64,000 bases of DNA from Rhodococcus triatomae (GCF_014217785.1 NZ_CP048814.1:2542001-2606000), one strand, 5' to 3'. Counted from the first letter of the stretch, positions 51,082-59,281 are shown. Notes: generated by a model not told the origin, from the letters alone. Program-made: numbers and translations.

Positions 51082-51959
51082 CGTGCGCCTGCCTTCGCCA
51101 GGGTGCGACGGGCGGCGACGGCGACTGCCTCGTCGAGCATCCTGCCGTCGAGTCGCGCGGCACCGGCGCCTCGGGACCTGGCGTCGTCGAGTGCTGCGAG
51201 CACCCGCCGGGCGTCGTCGACGGCCTCCTCGGACGGAGTGAAGAAGGCGGTCGCCGTGTCGATCTGAGCGGGGTGGATGGCCCAGGTGCCGTCGAATCCG
51301 AGCTCACTCACCCAGCGTTTCGCGGTGCGGAATGAGTCGTCGTCGCGGATACCCAGAAACGGTCCGTCGATCGCCTGGATCCCCGCGGCACGGGCCGCGT
51401 GCAGGACCCGGTCCTGTACGGCGAGCCAGTGTTGCGGTTGCGCCGTGGCCGAGCGGCCCAGTGCGGCACCGAGGTCCGCGTATCCGATGATCACCGCCTC
51501 CACTCGTTCCGCGGCGCAGATTCGCCCGATGTCCTCTATCGCGCGGGGCGTCTCCACCAGCGCCTGGAGCGGGACGGACCTGCCGAGCAACGTCGCCGCC
51601 TCGCTCAACTGCTCCGTGGACTCCGTCTTCGGAAGCACCGCGGACGCGAGTGCGGCGCCGAGGTCGCCGCAGGTCTGCAGGTCGTCGCGAGCCCAGTCCG
51701 TGTCGAGGCCGTTCACCCGGACCGACACCGTGCGGTGGGCGCCGTACTCGGCGACCAGCGCGGTGGCGGCGGCGCGGGCTGATTCCTTGTGTGCGGCGGT
51801 GACGGCGTCCTCGAGGTCGAGTACCACCTCGTCGGCACCGGACTCGAGGGCCTTGCGGGCCTTGCGCTCGTCCGACGCGGGTGCGACGAGCACGGCACGG
51901 CGGCGGACGGGGGGATGCTGTCGGGCAGCGGCCGGGGTCGTCGCGGCTGGGAATGTCAC
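51078..51959 (-). CDS. HpcH/HpaI aldolase/CitE-family lyase (citramalyl/methylmalyl-CoA lyase-like)
   Basis: 293 residues from a GTG at 51959. TIM-barrel CitE motifs: RAVLVAPASDERKARKALESGADEVVLDLEDAV, where the E and D bind Mg2+, VSVRVNGLDT, LPKTES, PLQALVETPRAI with the metal Glu, and IIGYADLGAALG. The size is that of the CitE-like enzymes (citramalyl-CoA lyase, Rv2498c), shorter than Rhodobacter Mcl1. It cleaves a beta-hydroxyacyl-CoA: citramalyl-CoA to acetyl-CoA and pyruvate, or beta-methylmalyl-CoA to propionyl-CoA and glyoxylate. The start is uncertain; the frame is open to 52022 from a TTG. Confidence 0.85.
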   Translation of the reverse strand: MTFPAATTPAAARQHPPVRRRAVLVAPASDERKARKALESGADEVVLDLEDAVTAAHKESARAAATALVAEYGAHRTVSVRVNGLDTDWARDDLQTCGDLGAALASAVLPKTESTEQLSEAATLLGRSVPLQALVETPRAIEDIGRICAAERVEAVIIGYADLGAALGRSATAQPQHWLAVQDRVLHAARAAGIQAIDGPFLGIRDDDSFRTAKRWVSELGFDGTWAIHPAQIDTATAFFTPSEEAVDDARRVLAALDDARSRGAGAARLDGRMLDEAVAVAARRTLAKAGAR

Positions 51960-52069
51960 TGTGGGTGGGGTCCTTCTCGTGCGACGGCATCTGGAGGATT
52001 CTGTCGATATTTGTGCGGCCAATGTCTCGCCGCATTCTTCCTATCACACGGCAGATTCGGCGTGAAGTG

Positions 52070-52111
52070 TTGACTTCCCCGGAGATATGTTCAAATATGG
52101 CCGTACATATT
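52070..52111. promoter_or_regulatory. divergent promoter with AATATG-N6-CATATT operator
   Basis: TTGACT (52070-52075) and AAATAT (52093-52098, 17-base spacer) form a possible plus-strand promoter. AATATG (52094-52099) and CATATT (52106-52111) are 6-bp inverted-repeat arms over the -10; a second repeat ATATGT/ACATAT (52085-52090, 52105-52110) overlaps. This AT-rich site between the lyase operon and the acyl-CoA dehydrogenase suits the GntR regulator encoded at 53350. Confidence 0.6.
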
Positions 52112-52152
52112 CTCGGGCGAACGAACCCACGAACCATCGGCAGGACGGGACC

Positions 52153-53319
52153 ATGACCACTTCGACCGCGAGCACGTTGAACCAGGAGGAAGGTTTCCTG
52201 GTCGATACCGTGCGCGCCTTCATCGATCGCGATGTCAAGCCCACGGTGCAGGAGGTGGAGCACGCGAACGAGTACCCCGAGAAGTGGATCGAGCAGATGA
52301 AGCAGATCGGCGTCTACGGTCTCGCCGTGCCGGAGGAGTTCGGCGGGACGCCCGTGTCGATGCCCTGCTACGTGCAGGTCACCGAGGAGCTCTCCCGCGG
52401 ATGGATGAGTCTCGCCGGTGCGATGGGCGGACACACCGTCGTCGCGAAACTGCTCACGCTGTTCGGCACCGACGACCAGAAGCAGCGGTACCTCCCGCTC
52501 CTGGCCACCGGTGAGATGCGTGCCACGATGGCGCTCACGGAGCCCGGTGGCGGTTCCGACCTGCAGAACATGGGCACCACGGCGCGAACCGACGGCGACG
52601 ATCTGGTGATCAACGGATCCAAGACCTGGATCTCCAACGCGCGCCGGTCCGGGCTCATCGCCCTCCTGTGCAAGACCGACCCCCAGGCCACTCCCCGGCA
52701 CTCCGGTATCTCGATCGTGCTGGTCGAGCACGGTCCCGGCCTGACCGTCTCCCGCGATCTGCCCAAGCTCGGCTACAAGGGCGTCGAGAGCTGTGAGCTG
52801 TCGTTCGACGACTACCGGATCCCGGCCACCGCGATCCTCGGCGGCGAACCCGGTCGAGGATTCGGGCAGATGATGAAGGGGCTCGAGACCGGTCGCCTCC
52901 AGGTGGCCAGTCGGGCGCTCGGCGTCGCCACCGCGGCGCTCGAGGACTCGCTCGCATACGCACAGCAGCGGGAGAGCTTCGGGAAGCCGATCTGGAAGCA
53001 CCAGTCGGTGGGCAACTACCTTGCCGACATGGCGACCAAACTCACCGCCGCGCGCCAGCTCACCCGCTACGCCGCCGAGAAGTACGACAGCGGGGAGCGG
53101 TGCGACATGGAGGCCGGGATGGCCAAGTTGTTCGCCTCCGAGGTCGCGATGGAGATAGCCATGAACGCCGTCCGCATCCACGGCGGATACGGGTACTCCA
53201 CCGAGTACGACGTCGAACGCTACTTCCGGGATGCGCCGCTGATGATCGTCGGTGAGGGCACGAACGAGATCCAGCGCAATGTCATCGTCGGTCAACTCGT
53301 GGCCCGCGGCGGCCTGTAG
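52153..53319 (+). CDS. acyl-CoA dehydrogenase
   Basis: 388 residues from ATG 52153. Motifs: ATMALTEPGGGSDLQNM near residue 128, [38 protein letters not shown] and IVGEGTNEIQRNVIVGQL with the catalytic Glu in GEGTNE. Close to the dehydrogenase at 45187. It is divergent from the C5-diacid lyase operon and first in a plus-strand operon with a GntR regulator, MaoC hydratase, thiolase and crotonase. It might form the enoyl-CoA that feeds either direction. Confidence 0.93.
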   Translation: MTTSTASTLNQEEGFLVDTVRAFIDRDVKPTVQEVEHANEYPEKWIEQMKQIGVYGLAVPEEFGGTPVSMPCYVQVTEELSRGWMSLAGAMGGHTVVAKLLTLFGTDDQKQRYLPLLATGEMRATMALTEPGGGSDLQNMGTTARTDGDDLVINGSKTWISNARRSGLIALLCKTDPQATPRHSGISIVLVEHGPGLTVSRDLPKLGYKGVESCELSFDDYRIPATAILGGEPGRGFGQMMKGLETGRLQVASRALGVATAALEDSLAYAQQRESFGKPIWKHQSVGNYLADMATKLTAARQLTRYAAEKYDSGERCDMEAGMAKLFASEVAMEIAMNAVRIHGGYGYSTEYDVERYFRDAPLMIVGEGTNEIQRNVIVGQLVARGGL

Positions 53320-53349
53320 GCCGGGCGCGGTGGCTAGGATCGGGGCGCG

Positions 53350-54084
53350 ATGAACGAGAGCGAACCTGCCTACCGTGTGCTGTCCGGCGAGCTGCGCCGT
53401 GAGATCGCCGCCGGTCGCTATCGGGGTGGGGTTCGCCTGCCCACCGAGGCGCAGCTGTCCGAGGAACACGGTCTGAGCCGTCAGACGGTGCGCCGCGCCT
53501 TCCAGGATCTCGTCGCCGAGGGAATCGTCTACCGGGTGCCGGGCCGCGGTACGTTCGCCATCGAGTCGGACGGCCGGTATCTGCGTCAGCTCGGGTCCAT
53601 CGAGGATCTGATGAACCTGTCCGCGGACACCACGATGCGGGTGATCGAGCCGCTCACCCGACGCATCGACGTCGACGTCGCGAGTCGGCTGCGGCTGGAC
53701 ACCGACGTCGTGTACCGCCTGGTGTTCGCCCGGTTGCACGACGGGGTGCCCTTCGTCGTGACAACCGTGTTCCTTCCGCAGCGGGTGGCACGCCCGGTTC
53801 TCGATGCCCCGGAACTGCAATCGGGCGCAACCAGCGAGCACACCATCATCGGGCTGCTCGAACCGCACCTGACACACCCGATCGGTGAGGCTGCCCAATC
53901 CATCACCGTCGGCGCGGCCTCGCCCAGGGTTGCGGCTGAACTCGGCTGCGCCGAAGGGCATCCGATGCTGCGGGTCGACCGCCTCTACAGCGATACCGAG
54001 GGGCTGGCCACCGAACTGGCGGTCAGCTACTTCCTGCCAGAGCACTACACGTACCGCGTCACGTTGCGCCGCAGCGGGCGCTGA
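53350..54084 (+). CDS. GntR-family regulator, HutC subfamily
   Basis: 244 residues. Winged helix: YRVLSGELRREIAAGRYRGGVRLPTEAQLSEEHGLSRQTVRRAFQDLVAEGIVYRVPGRGTF, residues about 7-68. The rest is a UTRA effector domain (residues about 90-235), ending ATELAVSYFLPEHYTYRVTL, which defines the HutC subgroup. It lies between an acyl-CoA dehydrogenase and a MaoC hydratase, so it is inside the operon it probably controls. The AT-rich palindrome at 52094-52111 is its likely site. Confidence 0.92.
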   Translation: MNESEPAYRVLSGELRREIAAGRYRGGVRLPTEAQLSEEHGLSRQTVRRAFQDLVAEGIVYRVPGRGTFAIESDGRYLRQLGSIEDLMNLSADTTMRVIEPLTRRIDVDVASRLRLDTDVVYRLVFARLHDGVPFVVTTVFLPQRVARPVLDAPELQSGATSEHTIIGLLEPHLTHPIGEAAQSITVGAASPRVAAELGCAEGHPMLRVDRLYSDTEGLATELAVSYFLPEHYTYRVTLRRSGR

Positions 54085-54130
54085 GTCGCCACCGGACGGA
54101 TACGTCCGGTAGCCGGATTACAGGAGAATC

Positions 54131-54583
54131 ATGCGCGTACTCGACGGAATCGACGAAGTGGAAGCCGCAGTGGGCGAGAGCCTCGGCCACACCGATTGGC
54201 TCGAGGTCACCCAGGACCGGGTGAACCTGTTCGCCGACGCCACCGAAGACCACCAGTGGATCCACGTCGATCCCGTCCGCGCCGCGGACGGCCCGTTCGG
54301 CGCCCCCATCGCACACGGCTACCTGACGCTCTCGCTGTTGCCGAAGCTCGGTGCCGGACTGTTGCGGGTCGACGGACTGAAGATGAAGATCAATTACGGG
54401 CTCAACAAGGTTCGGTTCCCACAGCCGGTGAAGGTGGGGTCCTCCATTCGGGCGACGGGCGAGATCGTGTCGGTCGAGCGCACCGCCAAGGGAGCCACGG
54501 TCGTCGTCGCCTACACGATCGAGATCGAGGGCGAGAGCAAGCCCGCGTGTGTCGCCGAAACCGTCGTCGTGATGGTTCCGTGA
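54131..54583 (+). CDS. single-domain MaoC-like enoyl-CoA hydratase
   Basis: 150 residues, one hotdog domain, with AGGAGA before the ATG. The hydratase 2 signature is clear: NLFADATEDHQWIHVDPVRAADGPFGAPIAHGYLTLSLLP, with catalytic Asp and His spaced as in (R)-specific enoyl-CoA hydratases. These add water to 2-enoyl-CoA to give (R)-3-hydroxyacyl-CoA. An (R)-specific dehydrogenase is therefore needed downstream; one of the SDRs (46391 or 20972) could serve. Member of the 52.1-56.6 kb operon. Confidence 0.93.
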   Translation: MRVLDGIDEVEAAVGESLGHTDWLEVTQDRVNLFADATEDHQWIHVDPVRAADGPFGAPIAHGYLTLSLLPKLGAGLLRVDGLKMKINYGLNKVRFPQPVKVGSSIRATGEIVSVERTAKGATVVVAYTIEIEGESKPACVAETVVVMVP

Positions 54584-54596
54584 GGTGCCGGGCGTG

Positions 54597-55796
54597 ATGA
54601 GGCGAGCAGCATTGGTGGCGCCTGTGCGCACCGCCGTCGGCCGGTACGGGGGAGGGCTCCGGGACGTCCCGGCCCAGACGCTCGCCGCCACCGTGATCAG
54701 GGAGGCCGTTGCTCGTTCGGGTATCGACCCCGAGGTGATCGAGGACGTCGCGATGGGCCAGTCCTATGCGAATTCCGAGGCGCCGTGCATCGGTCGATGG
54801 GCAGCTCTCGACGCAGGACTGCCGATCTCGGTGGCCGGCCTGCAGACGGACCGGCGCTGTGGGACGGGCCTGCAAGCCATCGCGACCGCGTCGATGATGG
54901 TGCAGACGGGAACGGCCGATGTCGTTCTCGCGGGCGGCGTCGAATCGATGAGCGGTATCGAGCACTACACGACCGGGGCACGATGGGGCACCCGCGCGGG
55001 CGGGCTGAATCTGTACGACCGGCTCGACCGGGGACGGGAGCGCTCGCAGCCCGAGTGGCGGTTCGGAAGGATCAGCGGAATGATCGAAACAGCCGAAAAC
55101 GTCGCCGAGCGAACGGGAATCACTCGGGAACAGTCCGACGAGTACGCTGCGCAGAGCCAGCAGAAGGCCGCGCGAGCGTGGGAGGCGGGCCGGTTCGACG
55201 ACGAGATCGTCGCCGTCGAACTCACCGACCGCAAGGGCAACACGTCCGACTTCGCGCGGGACGAGGGCGTCCGCGCCGACACGACGATCGAATCACTCGC
55301 GACGTTGCGTGCGCTGACGCCGGGAGGCGTCGTCACCGCGGGGAACGCCAGCCAGCAGAACGATGCGGCCTCGGCGATGCTCGTCGTGGCCGAGGACCGT
55401 CTCGACGAGTACGGTCTCGAGCCGCTCGGCTTCCTCACCGGCTGGGCAGCTGCCGGATGCGAACCCGCGCTGATGGGGCTGGGGCCCGTTCCGGCGACCG
55501 AGAAGTTGATGCGCAAGACCGGACTCGGGTGGTCGGACTTCGACCTCGTCGAACTCAACGAGGCGTTCGCCTGCCAGGTGCTCGGCGTGCTCGCGGAATG
55601 GGATTTCGAGGATCGGGATCGGTTGAACGTCAACGGATCCGGAATCTCTCTCGGGCATCCTGTCGGTGCGACCGGAGCCCGTATGGCCACCACTGCCCTG
55701 CACGAGCTCGGCCGCCGCGGTGGCGGCAGGGCGCTGATCACCATGTGCATCGGCGGAGGACAGGGTCTGGCCGCCGTGGTGGAGTCGGCACGATGA
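54597..55796 (+). CDS. thiolase
   Basis: 399 residues from ATG 54597 (GAGGTG nine bases ahead; GTG codons at 54585 and 54594 are alternatives). Nucleophile Cys in TDRRCGTGLQAIATA near residue 88, VELNEAFACQVL, GHPVGATGARM and TMCIGGGQGLAAVVE complete the active site. Very similar to the thiolase at 42232 (shared RWGTR-G, AALDAGLP, RRCG-G-QA), indicating gene duplication between the two modules. Its stop overlaps the following crotonase start (ATGA). Confidence 0.93.
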   Translation: MRRAALVAPVRTAVGRYGGGLRDVPAQTLAATVIREAVARSGIDPEVIEDVAMGQSYANSEAPCIGRWAALDAGLPISVAGLQTDRRCGTGLQAIATASMMVQTGTADVVLAGGVESMSGIEHYTTGARWGTRAGGLNLYDRLDRGRERSQPEWRFGRISGMIETAENVAERTGITREQSDEYAAQSQQKAARAWEAGRFDDEIVAVELTDRKGNTSDFARDEGVRADTTIESLATLRALTPGGVVTAGNASQQNDAASAMLVVAEDRLDEYGLEPLGFLTGWAAAGCEPALMGLGPVPATEKLMRKTGLGWSDFDLVELNEAFACQVLGVLAEWDFEDRDRLNVNGSGISLGHPVGATGARMATTALHELGRRGGGRALITMCIGGGQGLAAVVESAR

Positions 55797-56632
55797 GCGG
55801 GGCCGCACCGGCATCGGCAGATGCCGGGATGCGCCGGGACGACGCGCCGGTGGTGCTCACCGAGCTCCGGGGCCACGTGCTGATCGTGACCATCAACCGT
55901 CCCGAGGTGCGCAACGCGGTGAATGCCGCGGTGGCCGGAGGAATCGGCGACGCACTGGAAGCGGCGAACACCGACCCGGAGGTGCGGGCAGTCGTGATCA
56001 CCGGTGCAGGGGACCAGGCCTTCTGCGGCGGGGGTGACCTCGCCGAGATGGCGGCGGGGCGGTCGCTGCAGCCGGGAGATCCGCCGCGTGCCCGGTGGGG
56101 CTTCGCCGGGATCTGCGCGCACCCGATCGACAAGCCGATCGTCGCCGCGGTGAACGGATTCGCGATCGGCGGCGGCACGGAAATCGCGATGGCCTGTGAT
56201 CTCGTGGTCGCGGACGAGACCGCCCGGTTCTCGCTGCCCGAGGTACGCAACGGGTTCATCGCCTCCGGCGGTGGTGCGATCTGGCTCGCGCAGCGGGTCC
56301 CACGCGCGGTGGCCATGGAGATCCTCCTGGTCGGGGATCGATTCGACGCCGAACAGGCGCAGCGCTGGGGACTCGTGAACAGGGTCGTACCCCGTGGCGG
56401 CGCGCTGTCCGGCGCCCTCGCGGTGGCGGAGGCGGTGGCAGCCAACGCGCCTCTGGCCGTGCAGGCGACGAAACGCCTGGTGGCAGGGATCGTCGACGGC
56501 GAGGTCGTCACCGACCGGGAGGCGTGGGCGCGGTCGGCGGCCGAGCACGCGGTGATCGCGCAGACCGCCGATGCGGCGGAGGGGCCGCGCGCGTTCGTCG
56601 AGAAGCGTCCACCTCGTTGGACGGGGAGCTGA
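55793..56632 (+). CDS. enoyl-CoA hydratase/isomerase family protein
   Basis: 279 residues with a 20-residue N-terminal extension before the crotonase core (VVLTELRGHVLIVTINRPEVRNAVN). Oxyanion-hole motifs QAFCGGGDLAEMAAG near 80 and AVNGFAIGGGTEIAMACD near 120; loop LPEVRNGFIASGGGAIWLAQRVP near 150, again with SGGG in place of the usual catalytic Glu segment. Last gene of the operon. It shares this loop with the crotonase at 41434, so the two are likely paralogues with the same chemistry, which may not be simple hydration because a MaoC hydratase is already present. Confidence 0.9.
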   Translation: MSGAAPASADAGMRRDDAPVVLTELRGHVLIVTINRPEVRNAVNAAVAGGIGDALEAANTDPEVRAVVITGAGDQAFCGGGDLAEMAAGRSLQPGDPPRARWGFAGICAHPIDKPIVAAVNGFAIGGGTEIAMACDLVVADETARFSLPEVRNGFIASGGGAIWLAQRVPRAVAMEILLVGDRFDAEQAQRWGLVNRVVPRGGALSGALAVAEAVAANAPLAVQATKRLVAGIVDGEVVTDREAWARSAAEHAVIAQTADAAEGPRAFVEKRPPRWTGS

Positions 56633-56672
56633 GGGGAGTCGTACGGCGTATCGAGCCGGCCGCCCTCGGCTC

Positions 56673-57542
56673 TCAACTCCCTGCGCGGTCCCGGAGGGCC
56701 TGGAGTGCGGATTCCGCCGCCGACACCGCGGACGTCAGCTCGGTGAGTTCGCGTTGCGCGTCCTCGCGGGAGCTGATCGCGAACTGTCCCTCCTGCTCGG
56801 CGTTTTCGAGTCTCCGGCGAAGTTGCTCGATCCGCCCGGTCACCTCCGCCACCTGTTCCTCGGCCGCGGCGAGCCGTGCTCGCGCCGCCTCGGCACGTCG
56901 GCGCGCGTCGGTGAGCACCTCCTCCGCGGCAGCGAGACGGTCGGCGTCGACGGGAGCGGTCTCCGGGCTCCGGTCGGTATCGGCGTCGCTGTCCGCGACG
57001 GTTACCGGGGCCCCGGAGTTGTCCGCATCCGTGACCGATTCGTCCACATCGGTGACGAGTGAGAGTCCGACCGGGCCGAAGCCGCTGTAGCTGGTCGCCG
57101 TCAGGAGACGCCCACTCCTGACGGCGACGGCGACGTCCGGATCGGCCAGCGCGGCACCGAGGGTCTGGGCGACGTCGCGTAGCACCGTCTCGCCGACCCG
57201 GTGTCCTCGTTCGGCGGCCAGTTCCGCGGCTCTACCGGTGAGCGCGTGGACCGTTGCCTGCCGTCGGCTCGACAGTTCCCGCAGTTCGGTGGCGGACAGA
57301 CGCCGCTGTGCGTCCCCCAGCTCCACGCCGAGCTGCAGCAACTCCTGCACCGCGCCCGGCTCGGTACGGGCGAGCAGGTTGACCGTCCACGCCGCGGTGG
57401 TCGGCTTCTTCAGTTTCCCGATCGCCGTGGCCAGCGAACGGTCACCGGCGGATCGCGCTTCCTGCACCCATCGCGTGCGGGCGCCGACGAACTCCGAGGG
57501 AGGCAGTTCGTACAGTTCGTCCGCCGCGGCGTCGAGGTTCAC
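56673..57542 (-). CDS. hypothetical protein with C-terminal coiled coil
   Basis: 289 residues, no family name I can assign. N-terminal half (about 1-150) is helical with KPTTAAWTVNLLARTEP near residue 46 and RGHRVGETVLRDVAQTLGAALADPDVAVAVRSGRLLTATSYSGFG near 110, a pattern seen in many actinobacterial hypothetical proteins. A short acidic linker (VTVADSDADTDRSPETAP) leads to a long coiled coil (about 195-285) rich in Ala, Glu and Arg. It may be a structural or DNA-associated protein. It is followed 20 bases on by the secreted glycine-zipper gene start region in the opposite order, both on the minus strand. Confidence 0.75.
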   Translation of the reverse strand: MNLDAAADELYELPPSEFVGARTRWVQEARSAGDRSLATAIGKLKKPTTAAWTVNLLARTEPGAVQELLQLGVELGDAQRRLSATELRELSSRRQATVHALTGRAAELAAERGHRVGETVLRDVAQTLGAALADPDVAVAVRSGRLLTATSYSGFGPVGLSLVTDVDESVTDADNSGAPVTVADSDADTDRSPETAPVDADRLAAAEEVLTDARRRAEAARARLAAAEEQVAEVTGRIEQLRRRLENAEQEGQFAISSREDAQRELTELTSAVSAAESALQALRDRAGS

Positions 57543-57563
57543 ACCCCGATCCTGCCACCGCTG

Positions 57564-57992
57564 TCACGGCGTCGACAGGAACTGTTCGACCGCGGGTTGC
57601 GCATCCGGATTCCCGTAGCCGATACCCACCACGGCACCGACGACGGTGCCCACCACGTTGCCGATGATGCATCCGGCGATGAAGTTCGGGAAGATCGACA
57701 CGCACCCGATCGCCATTCCCGCGTACGCACCGATCGCTGCGCCGGCCATGCCGCCGTTGTTCCAACCGATGTCGATCTCGCGGGTCATGTCGTCGAACGA
57801 CGTCTGTTTCGGATCGTTCTCGGGAAACAGCGCCGTGGCGACCTGACTGTTGCCGTCGTCGGTCGGCGTCATGAGGGGTTGGGTGAGGTCGATCTGTGGA
57901 GGCGGAGGGGGCTCGGCGGTGGCAAGGCCCGAGCCCACCAGGGCACACAGGCCGATCATGACCGTTACCGCAACGATTTTGACGCACTTCAT
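57564..57992 (-). CDS. secreted glycine-zipper-like hypothetical protein
   Basis: 142 residues from ATG 57992. Signal peptide: KCVKIVAVTVMIGLCALVGSGLATA with cleavage expected after ATA, then a proline run (EPPPPPQ). The C-terminal half has a Gly/Ala-rich zipper (GGMAGAAIGAYAGMAIGC, then AGCIIGNVVGTVVGAVVGIGYG) likely to insert in or span a membrane, and two Cys. Function unknown; comparable small exported proteins are common in Rhodococcus and Nocardia. A 16-base-spaced direct repeat lies in its upstream region. Confidence 0.75.
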   Translation of the reverse strand: MKCVKIVAVTVMIGLCALVGSGLATAEPPPPPQIDLTQPLMTPTDDGNSQVATALFPENDPKQTSFDDMTREIDIGWNNGGMAGAAIGAYAGMAIGCVSIFPNFIAGCIIGNVVGTVVGAVVGIGYGNPDAQPAVEQFLSTP

Positions 57993-58354
57993 CGGATGGA
58001 TTCCCGTCGCGAATGGAGAGACGAACACGGCGCGTCGCTGTCGGTGGTCGTGCCGACCTACCGGGCTGCGTGGTGCGAATGCCCACGGCGGACCGTGTTC
58101 ACGTTCGATTGGATTTCGTACAGTGAGTTGTTCGTACAGTTGAGACTTCGTGTCGGGGGATCGTGTCCCTCATCCGATGCTTCTCCACCGCGGTGACGGC
58201 GCGGAGGCTTTTCGCCGAATCGCGACGGGTTTTTCGATGGCGCCTCCGAGAGTGCCCGTCGACGAAGACTTTTCGACACCCCGTGCCTGTGACCGTTGTG
58301 GCTCCAGGGGATTCAGTGCCGGTTGTGATCGGAGATGTGATTTGTGATCGGAGA
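57993..58354. other. 362-base intergenic region with two direct repeats
   Basis: TTCGTACAGT occurs at 58115-58124 and 58131-58140, about 125 bases before the secreted-protein start. TTGTGATCGGAGAT occurs at 58323-58336 and 58342-58355, the second copy running into the stop of the AlkA-like gene. No convincing coding frame was found; a plus-strand frame through here lacks actinobacterial codon character. Confidence 0.55.
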
Positions 58355-59281
58355 TCAGTGCCACCGATGGTCCGTCACCGGCGTCCGCGGACCGAACTTC
58401 GGTTTCACCGCGCGGCCGCTGAGCATCAGCAGCCGGACCGCTCGGTAGCGGTGCGGCCGCATCGGCTCGAGATACGCGACCATCTCCTCGTCGTCCATCG
58501 GTCGGCCGGTGAGGGACCATCCCACGATCGCCGCGAGGTTGTAGTCGCCGACGGACAGCGCATCGGCGTCGCCGAGCGCGCGCTGCGCGACCTCGGCGGC
58601 GGTCCACACTCCGATGCCGGAGACGGACCTGAGCCGACGAGCCGCCTCGTCGGGCGGGACGTCCACGAGGCGCTCGAGGCTGTCGGCCACTCCCGCGCAC
58701 CGCACGATCGTCCGCGAGCGCGCGGGATCGACATTTGCCCGGTGGAACTCCCACGACGGGATGCGTCGCCAGGTCTCGGCGGCAGGCGATACCCGCATAC
58801 CCTGCGGTGCCGGTCCGGGTGCGACCTCCCCGAACCGGGTGACCAGCCTGCGCCAGGACGCGTACGCAGCCACGCTGTGCACCCGCTGTTCGAGTACCGC
58901 CGGTACCAGCGCCTCGAGAACACGGTTCGTTCGGCCGATCCGCAGATCGGGGTGCCGGCGGTGCGCCTCGGCCAGGACGGGATGGGAGGGCGCGAATGCA
59001 GTGGCGTCGTCGTGGATGCCGAGCAACGCCGGCACCGCGTCGACCAGGTCCGGGGCACCCGGGCCCCACGCGTCGCACCGAGCCGTCCGGGCATCGACCT
59101 GGGTGATCCGGAATGTCACCGGCCCGCTCGGCTGCCGCGAGGTGCGCCAGATCGACCCGTCCGCGGCGGCATGGAAACACGGGTCGTACGGACCGCGACG
59201 GGCAGGGGCCAACGCGAGCGCGGCATCGAACGGGCGCCGAGCAGTCACCGTGGTGGCGATCCTGTCGAGCGTTGCGGTCAT
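58355..59281 (-). CDS. AlkA-like DNA-3-methyladenine glycosylase
   Basis: 308 residues from ATG 59281. The HhH-GPD motif is seen as LRSVSGIGVWTAAEVAQRALGDADALSVGDYNL near residues 215-250, with the catalytic Asp in SVGDYN and preceding hairpin GIG-x-WTA. An upstream LEQRVHSVAAYASWRRL segment corresponds to the glycosylase core (LEQ-V). The N-terminal ~80 residues are an AlkA-type beta domain. It removes alkylated bases as first step of base-excision repair. The last bases of the gene touch a 19-base-period duplication. Adjacent rnhA faces away. Confidence 0.85.
   Translation of the reverse strand: MTATLDRIATTVTARRPFDAALALAPARRGPYDPCFHAAADGSIWRTSRQPSGPVTFRITQVDARTARCDAWGPGAPDLVDAVPALLGIHDDATAFAPSHPVLAEAHRRHPDLRIGRTNRVLEALVPAVLEQRVHSVAAYASWRRLVTRFGEVAPGPAPQGMRVSPAAETWRRIPSWEFHRANVDPARSRTIVRCAGVADSLERLVDVPPDEAARRLRSVSGIGVWTAAEVAQRALGDADALSVGDYNLAAIVGWSLTGRPMDDEEMVAYLEPMRPHRYRAVRLLMLSGRAVKPKFGPRTPVTDHRWH

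Noticed and set aside
51304-54045. Minus-strand frame of 913 codons
   Set aside because: Antisense to the acyl-CoA dehydrogenase and GntR genes and out of frame with the CitE-like lyase; no motifs.
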